Virus record (IMG/VR): IMGVR_UViG_3300047445_000406
Coordinates: 1 to 64,000 of that record
Length of the DNA stretch: 64,000 bases
From: a virus
Reading direction: 5' to 3' (one strand)
Shown: one piece after another, positions 1-9,594 of the stretch
Position numbering within the stretch: position 1 is the stretch's first letter
Layout of the letters: each line of letters starts with the position of its first letter
Translations under genes and position numbers: made by a program
Notes under the pieces: model-generated
Databases searched by the model: none
What the model saw: only the letters and a program-made list of their open reading frames with translations
Told to the model about the DNA's origin: nothing

Positions 1-554
1 AGAATCATTTTTGGTACGTGCCAGCCTTCTTCCACGTTGAAGGGTACGAATTTCTTCAGGGTGCCGACGGCAGCATTGCCAGTGGTGAAGATCTCACCCT
101 GCCATTCCTTCTTGGCCGGGTTCATGCAGGCCACGCGGATGCGCACCAGGCGATTGGCTTCCATGCGGATGCGCTTGCGCTTCTGGTTGTCGGTTTCGGC
201 CGGGGCAAACTTGACAGAATCGTCGTCGGTGTTCTCGATGGCGGTCACGGCGCCGGAGACGACCGGGGCCGGCTCAGCGGAACCTACCGGATTGTCTTCA
301 AAGGTCTGCTCTGCAGCCGTGGTCTGTGCAGTGGATGCAGCAGCAGCAGGCATGCCGGCCGGTTGGGTTGGATTGGCTTCTGCATTCAGGTGGGCAGTGA
401 TCTTCTCGCGCAGTTTGGGGGCGGAGATCGATGGATGGAAGGTCAGGCCCAACAGATTGGCACGCGCCTTCAGCGCTTCCAGATCATCTTCTTGGGTCAG
501 GGCAGCCGGATCCTGGTCCAGCTGGTTCAGGGTGTCATTGGTTTGGTCGCTCAT
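1..554 (-). CDS. virion-type protein with HeH/LEM-like motif (3' end off window)
   Basis: The gene starts at 554 and remains open to the left edge (184 codons seen, no stop), so the C-terminus is missing. Residues about 25-52 (LKARANLLGLTFHP..., then KLREKI) resemble the short HeH/LEM helix-extended-helix module found in phage structural and termination proteins. An Ala/Pro/Thr-rich linker follows, then a basic segment (QKRKRIRMEANRLVRI) and a folded-looking end. It lies 77 nt downstream of the capsid gene on the same strand, the position of N4 gp55/gp54. A virion or DNA-associated role is inferred from position; I do not recognise the family firmly. Confidence 0.6.
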   Translation of the reverse strand, partial: MSDQTNDTLNQLDQDPAALTQEDDLEALKARANLLGLTFHPSISAPKLREKITAHLNAEANPTQPAGMPAAAASTAQTTAAEQTFEDNPVGSAEPAPVVSGAVTAIENTDDDSVKFAPAETDNQKRKRIRMEANRLVRIRVACMNPAKKEWQGEIFTTGNAAVGTLKKFVPFNVEEGWHVPKMI

Positions 555-631
555 TGCAGTTCTTTCTTTGGTCAGCGGTTAGGAGTTCAAGTAAAAAGGA
601 GGAGGCCGGAGCCCCCTCCTTCAAGCCAGGA

Positions 632-2044
632 TTACAGCTTGGCAGCGGTCAGGATCAGGCCGATACGTTCAGGACGCAGGGCCATGAAGCCGTAGTACCA
701 CTTGATCGACATGAAGCCGGTTTCACCGTAAGGATCGTTACGGTCGGCGGTTTCCTCGCCTGGCTTCTTGTTGAAGATCTTGAACTTCACGGTCTTGCCG
801 TCGGTCTGGAAACCGATGGTGGTGAACGAACCGTCACCGATGGCCAGCATCGGGAACACGTCGTAGCGGCCGTTGGTTTCATAGCAGATGGCGTCGCCCG
901 AAGCGTCGGCACCAGCACCGGCCCACTTCATCATTTCCGGCACCACGACCACACGCCAGTTGTCGACTGCACCGCGTTCACCGGTGAAGGTGTTGCCGCC
1001 TGCCGAGTACTTCTGGACCGGGATGAAAGCACGCTCGTTGTGCAGGTCTTTCATTGCCATCAGGGTCGGCACCAGCTCGGAACCGCAGTAGATCACACGG
1101 GCCGCGGAGATGGTCTTGGTGTCGACCAGACGGGTACCGGTGATCGCCGTGGTGTGCTTCGGCGTGCGGTTGTTGTCCAGGTCGATGGCCAGGTGCATCA
1201 GGTCGCTGTACGACACCAGGTCATCGGAACCGATGGAGTCCTTGGAGGTCGCATTGCCGGCGTAACGCAGCACGCCAGCGGCGGTCAGCAAGTCGATCTG
1301 CAGCGCGTCTTCAGTGATCTCCGATGCGCCGTTGATCATCTCACGCGACACGTGACGGTCCAGGTCGGCGTCGGTATCGAAGTCCAGGGATTCCTGGGTG
1401 TACTCATCGAAGAAGCCGAACTTCTCGAAGGTACCTTCCAGTTCCACACGCTTGAAACCCACGCGGTTGACACGGCCACCGGTTTCCGACAGCACAGGCA
1501 GCTTGCCGGAGATGGTACCCACGTCTTTGGACGAGCCGTACAGGTTACCGGAGCCTTGCAGCACCACGGCGCCCAGGTTCAGGGCGGTGATGGCGTTGGC
1601 CTTGGCGACGGAAGCCACCTTGAACTGAGACTTGGACAGGGTCACGGTGGCAAAGCCCACACCCGCAGAACCGTCGGCACCAGCAACTGCAGTCACGCCG
1701 TCGGCGTTGTCGGCCAGGGCGGCAGCCGCAGCAGCTTTACCGGCGTTGGCGACGGACAGCACCAGGCGCGGCATGGTGACGTAGTACTGGGCATTGGTGA
1801 TGGCCACGCCGGCAGCGTCGATACCCTGGTCGTTGATGTTGGCGTCATCCAGCAGCGGGATGTAGTGGTACTGCTTGATCTTCTTGCCGAAGTTCTTCGG
1901 CATGGAGCGCACGTCGGCGAGCTGGGTAAAGTATTGCTCTTTACGCGCCTCGATCAGTGCTTCCTTGTAGTAGTAGTGGGTCTGCAGCTGCGTGCCGATG
2001 GACGATGGATCGCCATTAGCTGGATCGTTATATTCGCGTCCCAT
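632..2044 (-). CDS. major capsid protein, N4-gp56 family
   Basis: A 470-residue protein forming the icosahedral head. The N-terminus ([11 protein letters not shown]..., [32 protein letters not shown]) and the end ([12 protein letters not shown]) fit the N4-gp56 major capsid family, whose HK97-fold members are about 400-480 residues. The family is known mainly from N4-like phages and some prophages. It is preceded on the same strand by a scaffold-like acidic protein and followed by another virion-type gene, the usual order in this group. Likely a late gene read from the promoter region upstream of the portal. Confidence 0.9.
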   Translation of the reverse strand: MGREYNDPANGDPSSIGTQLQTHYYYKEALIEARKEQYFTQLADVRSMPKNFGKKIKQYHYIPLLDDANINDQGIDAAGVAITNAQYYVTMPRLVLSVANAGKAAAAAALADNADGVTAVAGADGSAGVGFATVTLSKSQFKVASVAKANAITALNLGAVVLQGSGNLYGSSKDVGTISGKLPVLSETGGRVNRVGFKRVELEGTFEKFGFFDEYTQESLDFDTDADLDRHVSREMINGASEITEDALQIDLLTAAGVLRYAGNATSKDSIGSDDLVSYSDLMHLAIDLDNNRTPKHTTAITGTRLVDTKTISAARVIYCGSELVPTLMAMKDLHNERAFIPVQKYSAGGNTFTGERGAVDNWRVVVVPEMMKWAGAGADASGDAICYETNGRYDVFPMLAIGDGSFTTIGFQTDGKTVKFKIFNKKPGEETADRNDPYGETGFMSIKWYYGFMALRPERIGLILTAAKL

Positions 2045-2057
2045 GGTTCAGTTTCCT

Positions 2058-3398
2058 TTAGAAGTTGGGTTTGAGTTTGGCAAATTCTTCGTCAGGCAAA
2101 GACAGTGGATCGAAATCCATCTTGGCTTTGCCGGTCGGTGCGGCGCCTTTGGCCGGAGCCGCAGCACGACGCTGTTCTTCACGTTTGCTGTCATCCGCCT
2201 TCTTCGGTGATGGCTGAACGACGGTCTTCGCCACGGTAGTTTGTTGCCCACCTGCGCCCGGCTGGCCGGCCGGATTCAAGATGTGGTCAAACTTACCGTC
2301 CGCTGCCATCGCATCCCCAACTTGCCGGTATGCTTCCAGATCAGACAAACCATTCAGGCCGCCAAACAGCTTCTTGCGTTCCATTTCCGTTGCGATCAGA
2401 TCGTAGATACCGGACTCCATGTGCCCGTTAATGACCTTCAGCATTTGCGGATGTCCTGCAATCATCTGCTTGCTCTTGGCATCCCACTGGTTGCCCACCA
2501 GGTCGAGTGTCGCATCGCGCTTGGGAGAGTCTTTCATCTCATCCAGCACTTGGTCGAGTTCGACTTCGGTGTCATGCACCTTGTGGTTGCCAGGCGTGTA
2601 ACCGCCTGCCTTTTCCGCGGAGATATCCAGGGGATCGATCCCCGCGTCTTTTACCAGCTTGCTGATCGCTTCCGGGTTTTTCTTGTCCAGATCGATCAGG
2701 AAGCTCAGTTTGGTGGGATCCAGGAGAGCGTTGTTCTCCAACATCTTCAGGATCGCCAGGTGAGGCTTCATGCCGGCCATCTTCTTGTTGTAGTTGGCTC
2801 CCATCTGCATCAGGCGACGGGCTTCATCCACACTCTCAACTTTGATGTCACGGCCATTGGCTTTGAAGGGCTTCAGCAGCTCTTCATATTGCGTTTTGTA
2901 GTCCACGACTCCGGCCGCGTCCGCCTTACCCTGCGGGTCGGCGGCCTTGCCGTCGTTAGCACCTTCAGTACCCTTTCCAGCCGGGTCTTGCTCGCCGGCC
3001 TTAGTGTCCTGTTTTACAAATTTGCCATCGGGACCACGCTTGGCAGCACCGTCACCATTAGCATTCGCGTCATCCGCAGCCTTGCCAGCAGCCGGATCGG
3101 CGCCTTCCGTGCCTGCCTGTGCAGCTTGCGCTGCCGCTTCTTCTGCTGCTTTGCGGGCTGCTTCTTCATCGTCATCGCCTTCGTTGGTGGCATCGGCGTT
3201 GGCAGCTGCAGCCTGGGCAGCAGCGTCTTCAGCAGCCTTGCGCTCTTCCTCTTCACGGGCCAGACGCGCTGCCTCATCCTCATCGGAGGAGGTGCTGCTG
3301 GCAGCCGGTGCGGAGAAGGAACCGCCCTGCTTCATGAACTCCTCATCGGAGAGTTCGAGGACCGAACTTTGATCCTGGTCTTGGTTATCGCCGGCCAT
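2058..3398 (-). CDS. scaffold-like acidic/alanine-rich protein
   Basis: 446 residues. The first about 150 are very low complexity (Ala/Glu/Asp/Lys, e.g. AARLAREEEERKAAEDAA), predicted coiled coil or disordered. The middle (about 170-380) looks helical and folded (TQYEELLKPFKANGRDI, DEARRLMQMGANYNKKM). The end (DPLSLPDEEFAKLKPNF) echoes the start (LELSDEEFMKQGG). The position between portal-proximal genes and the capsid gene, the charged composition and the length suit a head scaffolding protein (N4 gp57 position). The function is inferred from context and composition, not from a catalytic motif. Confidence 0.6.
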   Translation of the reverse strand: MAGDNQDQDQSSVLELSDEEFMKQGGSFSAPAASSTSSDEDEAARLAREEEERKAAEDAAAQAAAANADATNEGDDDEEAARKAAEEAAAQAAQAGTEGADPAAGKAADDANANGDGAAKRGPDGKFVKQDTKAGEQDPAGKGTEGANDGKAADPQGKADAAGVVDYKTQYEELLKPFKANGRDIKVESVDEARRLMQMGANYNKKMAGMKPHLAILKMLENNALLDPTKLSFLIDLDKKNPEAISKLVKDAGIDPLDISAEKAGGYTPGNHKVHDTEVELDQVLDEMKDSPKRDATLDLVGNQWDAKSKQMIAGHPQMLKVINGHMESGIYDLIATEMERKKLFGGLNGLSDLEAYRQVGDAMAADGKFDHILNPAGQPGAGGQQTTVAKTVVQPSPKKADDSKREEQRRAAAPAKGAAPTGKAKMDFDPLSLPDEEFAKLKPNF

Positions 3399-3745
3399 TA
3401 TTCAGCCTCCTCTTGTTCGATCTCCTGCTTCTGCGCTTCGGCATCGGCGATCGAGCGTTCCGCGTCACGGCCTTTAAAGGCCACCACGTCAAGGAAGGTC
3501 TTGAACGAACCCACACCGTCGATGTCGCGCAGGATGCCGGCCTGTTGCAGGGGCTCCTGCAGCTGGGGGTCACCGCGCAGGTGCACCAGACGGATGGCTT
3601 CGTCTTTCAGGTAGCCTTCGATGACTACCTTCTTGAAGTCCGGGTTGGTCAGCAGGCGAGCCAAGGCTTTGCCCACCTCCAGGGTTTCCTTGGCCGATTC
3701 GATCTGGCGATCCAGCGCGGCAAGTTGTTGTTCGTTGTCGGTCAT
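3398..3745 (-). CDS. small helical protein between portal and scaffold
   Basis: 115 residues, mostly helical and charged (LAALDRQIESAKETLEV, LARLLTNPDFKKVVIEGYL) with a Gln/Glu-rich end. Its stop shares a base with the start of the scaffold-like gene, so the two are translationally coupled. Equivalent to the small gene next to the portal in N4-like genomes (gp58 position). Probably a head-assembly accessory; no motif identifies it. Confidence 0.65.
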   Translation of the reverse strand: MTDNEQQLAALDRQIESAKETLEVGKALARLLTNPDFKKVVIEGYLKDEAIRLVHLRGDPQLQEPLQQAGILRDIDGVGSFKTFLDVVAFKGRDAERSIADAEAQKQEIEQEEAE

Positions 3746-3829
3746 GGTTTTCTACTAGTGCTTTCTAAAAGGTAATAGAAGTGTTTCGTCGCTACTATAG
3801 CTAAAAATCAACTTATCGCAAAGAAATAT

Positions 3830-6013
3830 TTACTTGCCCTTTGGTTTGCGCAGTTCCAGGTAGTGTTCCAGCATCTTCAGTCCGCCTTGAGCACGGGCTT
3901 GCTCTCCTTGTTTCTGGAGATCGCGCTCTTGCTTGACACCGGATTCCTGCTCAACGAAGTCCAGGTTCTGTTGGTCAGTAGCCGAATTGAGGTTTGCTGC
4001 CTTGGCACCTTCGGTAACCGTCTTGGCATCTGCCAAACCAGCTTCCTTGAGCGTTTTCTCCGCTTTGGCACGGATCTCAGCAATCTCAGCCTCGATCTTG
4101 GCGATCTCCAGCTCCTGCATCTTCTGTGCAACAGGATCTGGTTCTGGCTTGAACGACTCAATACGCTTGGCAAGGTCCGGCATTTTGCGCAATTTGGCGA
4201 TGTCGGACAGGATCATCTTGGCCAAGCCAGGATCGGCAGTGTTGCCCATGGTTTGGAGCATGAAAGCCAGCTCTGAAGCCTTGTGCTCGTCTTCCTCAGC
4301 CGTGCTGATGGACAGCTTGAGGTCGAAGTTGCCGGCCAGGTCATCGCGTTTGATGGCCACGTAGTCTTCATCGGTGACCCGGATCACCTCTTCCTCGCTC
4401 AGCCACTCGCTGTTCATGGCGATGATCTTGCGGCCGATCTCGATAATGCCGGCCGACAGGCGACGCAGGATGCCCAACTCACGCTTGGAGGCCGCATCCA
4501 GTGCACCACGCACGCCAGCCGCAACATCGCCGAGGGAGGCGCCGGAAACGCCCTGGCTGAAGCTGCGCACACCGGTCAGCGATTCCGCTTCCTGGTTCAT
4601 CAGCTGCGTCATGACAATGGCCGACTGCGGGATTTCCGGGTAGGTGTGGGTGTACACGCCCTGGCGAGGATCCACATTGCCGTTGAACTCGTAATCCAGG
4701 CCTTTCTCGAACTTGCGCTTGTTGGTCGCATCGAGCATGTCCTTGCGCATGCCGGTCTGGCTGTTGGCCGACTTGCCCATCAGGTCGATCATGCCGCGCA
4801 TCACGGCACCAAGGATCTTCTGGTTTTCTTCCAGCAGGGCGCCGTCCGGCTCGCCATAGTTAGAGTTCCGTACCGGCAGGTACTTGACGATCACATACGG
4901 CAGTTTCTTGTCCGGGAAGGGCAGCTTCTCCATGCGGATGATCTGGTTGCCCACCCAGGTGGCCAGGATCGGTTGCACGATGCCGGTGTTGTCGATGTCC
5001 CAGAAGCCAGAGAACTCATAGGCCACGAATTTGGTGCGGGGCTGGTCCTGGAAGTTGAAATTCGACACGCCCAGGCTGGCGGCATGGTCCGGTTCAGCCA
5101 GCGGGCTGTTCTGGTTGACCATGATCTTATCCAGGTTCTTGTAGCGGCCGTCCTCCTTCAGCGTTGACAGGTAGGTTTCAAAGCTGTGGATGATGAACTG
5201 GGCCTTATCGACCTTGCCCTTGGCCATCGGATCGATGACCACATTGCGGAAGTCGCAGATTTCCACGGTCGGCTTGTTGCACAAGACCTTCTTCTTCTCC
5301 GTGGTCTGCCAGTCACCATCCTGCAGGATTTCCGGACGCACCGGTGTGCCCTGTTCCGCCGTCATGCGCAGGGCTTCCTTCATTTCATCGGGGACTTCAT
5401 CACGGAAACGGCGTGGATCCTGCACCTTCATCTGCATCAAGGCCTGGATGGCCGGCGCAAATTCAGGATCCAGCACGTACTGCACCGGCGGGGCTTGTTC
5501 CTGAGAGACTTCGGCCCGGTATTCCCAGCCGAGTTTAACGATGATCGTGCCCTCATCGACGCCGGTACGCACGTATTCATCAATGAATTCCTGCTTGTCG
5601 AAACAGGTATTGAACTGGTGATTGAGCACCAGCTGGTTCTGCTGGGCTGCACCGCGATCGGCCCAGGTCACTGGCGCCACGTTGTACACATCCTCGGTGC
5701 TGAGGAAAGGCTCGGACAGGGCGGCATACCGCCACTCGGCCTGTTTGCGGATCAGCTTGGGCTGGACCGAGGAGCTGCCCTTCACTGGTTTGATGGCGGC
5801 CTTGCCTTGCACATGCAGGTTATCCAGCCAACTCTCGATCTTGCTCTTCTGCACCTGGTGCAGGTCGCGGGAATCCTCCAGATGCTGCTTGAGCTGCATC
5901 AAGGTGGGCTCGTTTGCCCAATCGGTGAGCTTGGTGACGCTGTTCTCTTCCCTTTTCGGGGAATCATCCGTCACCTCTGCTTCATCGTTGGTATTGATCT
6001 CAGCTTCAGCCAT
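3830..6013 (-). CDS. portal protein, N4 gp59-like
   Basis: 727 residues, the length class of the large N4 portal (gp59). It forms the dodecameric ring at the head vertex through which DNA is packaged. An acidic N-terminus is followed by DNA-ring type helices (LKQHLEDSRDLHQVQKSKIE), the core (QAEWRYAALSEPFLSTED, ICDFRNVVIDPMAKG, YVIVKYLPVRNSNYGEP), and a long Ala/Glu/Lys coiled coil near the end (ELEIAKIEAEIAEIRAKAEK), as in the extended barrel of podovirus portals. It heads the minus-strand capsid operon behind a good sigma70-like promoter (6054-6083). Confidence 0.85.
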   Translation of the reverse strand: MAEAEINTNDEAEVTDDSPKREENSVTKLTDWANEPTLMQLKQHLEDSRDLHQVQKSKIESWLDNLHVQGKAAIKPVKGSSSVQPKLIRKQAEWRYAALSEPFLSTEDVYNVAPVTWADRGAAQQNQLVLNHQFNTCFDKQEFIDEYVRTGVDEGTIIVKLGWEYRAEVSQEQAPPVQYVLDPEFAPAIQALMQMKVQDPRRFRDEVPDEMKEALRMTAEQGTPVRPEILQDGDWQTTEKKKVLCNKPTVEICDFRNVVIDPMAKGKVDKAQFIIHSFETYLSTLKEDGRYKNLDKIMVNQNSPLAEPDHAASLGVSNFNFQDQPRTKFVAYEFSGFWDIDNTGIVQPILATWVGNQIIRMEKLPFPDKKLPYVIVKYLPVRNSNYGEPDGALLEENQKILGAVMRGMIDLMGKSANSQTGMRKDMLDATNKRKFEKGLDYEFNGNVDPRQGVYTHTYPEIPQSAIVMTQLMNQEAESLTGVRSFSQGVSGASLGDVAAGVRGALDAASKRELGILRRLSAGIIEIGRKIIAMNSEWLSEEEVIRVTDEDYVAIKRDDLAGNFDLKLSISTAEEDEHKASELAFMLQTMGNTADPGLAKMILSDIAKLRKMPDLAKRIESFKPEPDPVAQKMQELEIAKIEAEIAEIRAKAEKTLKEAGLADAKTVTEGAKAANLNSATDQQNLDFVEQESGVKQERDLQKQGEQARAQGGLKMLEHYLELRKPKGK

Positions 6014-6032
6014 GGTTGTCCTGGGGTTAAGT

Positions 6033-6061
6033 TTGAATTACACGTTAGCAAGCATTATCAT
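6033..6061 (+). promoter_or_regulatory. sigma70-like promoter for dut
   Basis: TTGAAT (6033-6038), a 17-nt spacer, then TATCAT (6056-6061), 33 nt before the dut start. It overlaps the minus-strand promoter for the portal operon. Such a promoter would be read by host RNA polymerase. Confidence 0.5.
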
Positions 6062-6083
6062 ATACAACATTTCTCCCTGTAAA
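6054..6083 (-). promoter_or_regulatory. sigma70-like promoter for portal/capsid operon
   Basis: On the minus strand TTTACA (6083-6078), an 18-nt spacer and GATAAT (6059-6054), about 40 nt before the portal start. N4 late genes are read by host sigma70 polymerase assisted by phage SSB, so this is a candidate late promoter. It is divergent with, and overlaps, the dut promoter. Confidence 0.5.
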
Positions 6084-6093
6084 GGAACTTCCA

Positions 6094-6516
6094 ATGAACA
6101 TTCTCCCGCTGCACTCCCGTTTCGAGATGCCTACCCGTGGTTCCGACCACGCTGCCGGCTATGACATCGCCATGCCGAATGACGGTTTCGTGCTGCATGG
6201 CGTAGCCCAGAAAGTGGCCCTGGGCTTTGCGGCCGAGGTACCCGAAGGCTATATGGCCATGCTGCTGCCACGCTCCGGGATTGGCTTCAAGAAGGGGGTC
6301 GAGCTGCACAATACGGCCGGCATCATTGATGCGGACTACCGCGGCGAGTGGTTCGCCAGCCTGCACATCAAGACCGGCATCCGTTTCGACTGGCTGGCCG
6401 GCGAGAAGCTGCTGCAGTTTATCCTGGTTCCGATTCACACTCCGATTCTGGAGCGTGTAGACTCCATTTCCGATACCCTACGTGGTGCCGGGGGTCTGGG
6501 TTCTACCGGTAAATAA
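6094..6516 (+). CDS. dut: dUTP diphosphatase
   Basis: 140 residues, the normal length of a trimeric dUTPase (dUTP to dUMP + PPi; keeps uracil out of DNA and feeds ThyX). Motifs in order: AAGYDI (motif 1), PRSGIG (motif 2), GIIDADYRGEW (motif 3, catalytic Asp), a diverged motif 4 (GEKLLQFILVP) and a C-terminal GGLGSTG (motif 5, P-loop-like lid). AAAGGAA precedes the start. It sits on the opposite strand to the late genes on both sides, with its own promoter and a terminator after the next gene. Confidence 0.93.
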   Translation: MNILPLHSRFEMPTRGSDHAAGYDIAMPNDGFVLHGVAQKVALGFAAEVPEGYMAMLLPRSGIGFKKGVELHNTAGIIDADYRGEWFASLHIKTGIRFDWLAGEKLLQFILVPIHTPILERVDSISDTLRGAGGLGSTGK

Positions 6517-6536
6517 CTGTTTTTAAAGGAGAAACC

Positions 6537-6779
6537 ATGTCTGACAAGCGTACCCTGGTGTTTGCCTACACTGCTCCCTTTGCCATGTACCCGGAATTCG
6601 TCAATGTCTCCGGCCAGGACAATGGTTCGACCATCATGACCGTCCGTACCCAGGGTGATCAGATCCCCAGCAAGATCAACCTGCCGCCCGACCAGTGCCT
6701 GTTGCTGGGCCAGGCCTTGATCCAGCGTGCGGAAGAAGTACTGGGCGTGACCAGAGACACAAAGGACACCGCAGGTTAG
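6537..6779 (+). CDS. small protein co-transcribed with dut
   Basis: 80 residues, not recognised. It begins 20 nt after dut behind AAAGGAG. The sequence looks like a small beta-rich fold (TLVFAYTAPF, GSTIMTVRTQGDQI) ending in a helix (LLGQALIQRAEEVLGV). The start is unambiguous. It forms a two-gene operon with dut that ends at the terminator 27 nt downstream. Confidence 0.7.
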   Translation: MSDKRTLVFAYTAPFAMYPEFVNVSGQDNGSTIMTVRTQGDQIPSKINLPPDQCLLLGQALIQRAEEVLGVTRDTKDTAG

Positions 6780-6805
6780 TGTTCACTAACTTATCACCCA
6801 AAAAG

Positions 6806-6838
6806 AAGCCCCCAAGGTGTTATCCGAGGGGGCTTTTC
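6806..6838. terminator. bidirectional intrinsic terminator
   Basis: Perfect 8-bp stem AAGCCCCC (6806-6813) / GGGGGCTT (6828-6835) with a T run after it and an A-rich run before it, so it can stop both the dut operon (+) and the gp67-like/terminase operon (-). Confidence 0.85.
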
Positions 6839-6916
6839 AAGAGGGATGTCAACTTTACAGAGAGGAATCTTTAATATAAACCAAGATTCCTGCTTGTCAA
6901 GATTGATTCAAACGAA

Positions 6917-7690
6917 TCACACGAAGCCCCGTTCTTCAAACTTGCCCTCCGCCCCCCGCTGCTGCACTTCCATGCCATCCATCTTCAGGCGAGCACACTC
7001 GTTCTCGTACTTGGCGGCGTAGGTATTGCCGGCATTGAACTCCTGTCCCAGACCCACCGGATTGTTGGCTCGGCTGGCCACGTAGTACAGCAGCGCCGTC
7101 AGGTGCGAGTAGGGCAGTTCGATCTCCAGGCGATCGGGATCGAAGGCACCCACGTTAGGGTCAATCAGCGCGTGATTGGCCCGGTACACCACACTCAAGC
7201 CAGAGGTGAGCAACTGGGTGGGCAGGGACGGGTTTTGCGTCACGATCGACAGCGGCACCTCCAACCGGTTCATGGCCGAAGTCAGCAGCGAATGCGGCTG
7301 GTCCAGGCGGTTGAGCGGCAGCTCATAGTCGCCATCGGTGTACACCCGCGTGATCAGCAGCACGTCATCGCGGAAAGGATCGGCCAGCGAATCCAGAATG
7401 TAAGGCATGGGTGCTGCAGGAGCGGGTGGGATGGTGGGCTTGTACTTGGTCACTGCCCGTTTACTGGTCAGCAGGTAGCTGGTGGTGGGGCCATCCGGGT
7501 CCAGATCCAGCACCAGGCGTTTGACCCGCAGCTCGAAGCGCGTAAACAAGTCCGTCAGGCCCAGGTTCACGTGCGACAGCACCTTGTCGATGGCGTCGTC
7601 GGTGTCAATAATCCCCTGGCCGGCGCCGAAGTTCAGCTGGCTGAACTCGGCCGCCTTCAGGTGGTTGAAAATCTCTTGTAGTTTCATCAT
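6917..7690 (-). CDS. N4 gp67-like virion protein (head-tail region)
   Basis: 257 residues (about 28 kDa). It lies 6 nt after the terminase gene, as the 30-kDa virion protein gp67 does in N4. The N-terminus is helical (LQEIFNHLKAAEFSQL), followed by a repeated-strand region with LLITRVYTDGDYELPL and ALLYYVASRANNPVGLG, typical of phage head-completion/adaptor proteins. Two tandem ATGs (7690, 7687) follow AAAGGAAG; the second gives the better spacing. Function assigned by position and length. Confidence 0.6.
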   Translation of the reverse strand: MMKLQEIFNHLKAAEFSQLNFGAGQGIIDTDDAIDKVLSHVNLGLTDLFTRFELRVKRLVLDLDPDGPTTSYLLTSKRAVTKYKPTIPPAPAAPMPYILDSLADPFRDDVLLITRVYTDGDYELPLNRLDQPHSLLTSAMNRLEVPLSIVTQNPSLPTQLLTSGLSVVYRANHALIDPNVGAFDPDRLEIELPYSHLTALLYYVASRANNPVGLGQEFNAGNTYAAKYENECARLKMDGMEVQQRGAEGKFEERGFV

Positions 7691-7696
7691 CTTCCT

Positions 7697-9412
7697 TTAA
7701 ACGATGTAGTTGCTGATGCGATTGACTGGTTCTTCGTGGTCTTCCAGTTCCCATACCTCGCCGTCGGAGGTCTGTACCGTAGCTTCCTCAGAAGGGCGCC
7801 AGGCATTGAGCAACGGCAATTGCGAAATAGTATCAATAAAGTCATCGTGTTTCGACTTGAAACCAGATTGCGAAGCCAGGGAAAGCTCGGTCACGGCCTC
7901 GACCATGATGTGCCCGGTCTTCATCTCCTGGGGGAAATACATCTTGCCCAGCTTGAACAGGGGCAGGGCCACGTTGAAGCGCTGCAGCTTGTTGGTCGTG
8001 GGCCGGATACCGGGCTCGTTCTTGTTGCCCTCGGAGGCGAAGGTGAAGTAGACGTTGCGTTCCAGCTGCTGCTCCTGAATCCAGGGAATGAAGCCGGCCT
8101 GCTGCCCGGTGACCTCGATGCCCACCGAAGACGGCTTGTAGATCTGGCACAGGCGGAACAGGTCGTTCATGGTTTTACCCATGTCCTGGCGGGCGCAGAT
8201 GCCATCCACCCAGAACCAGTCGCCGGCATGGTTCAGTGCCCATACCGAAATCACGCTGTAATCGGAACTCTGCTTGGCCGAGGTGGCGAAGTCGGTGGTG
8301 ATGTAGAAATTGAAGCGGCCCTTGTGGGCCAGCACATGCTCCCGCTTGTACCACTTGATTTCCGAGTCCAGCACCAGGCGGTCTTCCTCGCTCATGATGC
8401 GCAGCATCAGCTCCTGGTTGAAGGTGTCCACCTTGCCCAGCTTGACTGCCGTGTCGTACTGGGTCTTCACGTAGTCATAGGTGAAACGGTCGGGCCAGCT
8501 GCCACGAAATTCCTCCCGTGTGCACGGGTACTGCTCGCACACCGGGAATACATTCACGGCCCAGGCGCCGGACTCCACTGCCTTGTACAAGGGATCCTTG
8601 GCGTTGAACGGAGTACCGGACCAGATGATCATGTTCTGCTTCGGATGCAGCGCATAGTTGACCGCCTTGTACACGGTGTCCTCTACCGCGGCAATCACCG
8701 TCGCCGAGCGTGCATCCTCATCGCTGATCAAGTCATCCAGTATGGCCAGTTGCGGACGCTGGCCCAGTTCCTTGGCACCGCGGACACCGGTCTTGGCACC
8801 ATAGCCTTTGACGATGAATACATTGCCGGACAGGTTCTTAAACTCCCAGCGGATGTCGGTGAACTTGGCTTCCGGGATGTACTGGCGCAGGAAGTCGGAA
8901 TTCTCATAGCGGAACTCCAGGTTCTTGCGCATGTTCTTGACGCCGTTCTCGATCGAGTCTGACACATACAGGGCCAGGTTCACCTTGCCGAAACCAGGAA
9001 TCTCACCATACACGCCGATGAACAGGCACAGGTACTCACCCATCACAGTGGTCTTGGCAATACCCCGGTGGCACAGGTTCAGAACACGGGCGCCCCGGTG
9101 CGTCAGGGTGTCCAGCATCTTGTAGTGGACGATCGGGGTCTTGTTCTCCTCCCCATCGACACCATTCACCAGCTTGATGAAGTTGACGAACTCCAGAGCA
9201 AACAGGGACGGGACATAGTTCAAGTCCACCTTGTAGTCGGTGGCATTGAGGTAATCCTCCACCTTCCACGGTGTGTCATCGGCATGGAAGCCGTACCTGG
9301 CTTTACTGATGGCCTTGTGCGCAGCGGCGGCCGCCAGGCCAGACGCAAGCACGGCAGACACCGGGTCGGTGGGATTGGTTTCCGGGTAAATGGAATGTAG
9401 GTTCCTGCTCAT
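7697..9412 (-). CDS. terminase large subunit, N4 gp68-like
   Basis: 571 residues. The motor cuts concatemers and pumps DNA into the prohead. ATPase: atypical Walker A CHRGIAKTT (residues 114-122), Walker B LAILDDL (about 222-228), coupling motif WSGTPF (about 264). RNase-H-like nuclease: TTDFATS with Asp374 and SSDYS with Asp384, followed by GIEVTG. All key acidic residues are present. Its start overlaps the stop of the upstream membrane gene by one base and the gp67-like gene follows closely, so these are one packaging operon. Confidence 0.9.
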   Translation of the reverse strand: MSRNLHSIYPETNPTDPVSAVLASGLAAAAAHKAISKARYGFHADDTPWKVEDYLNATDYKVDLNYVPSLFALEFVNFIKLVNGVDGEENKTPIVHYKMLDTLTHRGARVLNLCHRGIAKTTVMGEYLCLFIGVYGEIPGFGKVNLALYVSDSIENGVKNMRKNLEFRYENSDFLRQYIPEAKFTDIRWEFKNLSGNVFIVKGYGAKTGVRGAKELGQRPQLAILDDLISDEDARSATVIAAVEDTVYKAVNYALHPKQNMIIWSGTPFNAKDPLYKAVESGAWAVNVFPVCEQYPCTREEFRGSWPDRFTYDYVKTQYDTAVKLGKVDTFNQELMLRIMSEEDRLVLDSEIKWYKREHVLAHKGRFNFYITTDFATSAKQSSDYSVISVWALNHAGDWFWVDGICARQDMGKTMNDLFRLCQIYKPSSVGIEVTGQQAGFIPWIQEQQLERNVYFTFASEGNKNEPGIRPTTNKLQRFNVALPLFKLGKMYFPQEMKTGHIMVEAVTELSLASQSGFKSKHDDFIDTISQLPLLNAWRPSEEATVQTSDGEVWELEDHEEPVNRISNYIV

Positions 9413-9594
9413 TATCGGCAGCCCTTTCCAAAGCAGATGTCCAGGCCCAGGCCAAACATGGCACCGCCCACAATCAAGGCCAGCACCCAGTTGAAATCGG
9501 AAGCCAGAAAAACAAACATGCCAACTACCAGGGCCGGTACCAGGGAAAACAGGATGCCGGCCAGGATGGCTTCGGTACGCCGACTCAGCTTCAT
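9412..9594 (-). CDS. small two-helix membrane protein
   Basis: 60 residues: a basic N-terminus (KLSRRTE) then two hydrophobic segments (ILAGILFSLVPALVVGMF; WVLALIVGGAMFGLGL) and a short Cys/Lys tail. It overlaps the gp69-like gene upstream by 4 nt and the terminase start by 1 nt, so it is translationally coupled within the packaging operon. Not a known terminase component; a membrane role in late infection is possible. Confidence 0.65.
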   Translation of the reverse strand: MKLSRRTEAILAGILFSLVPALVVGMFVFLASDFNWVLALIVGGAMFGLGLDICFGKGCR

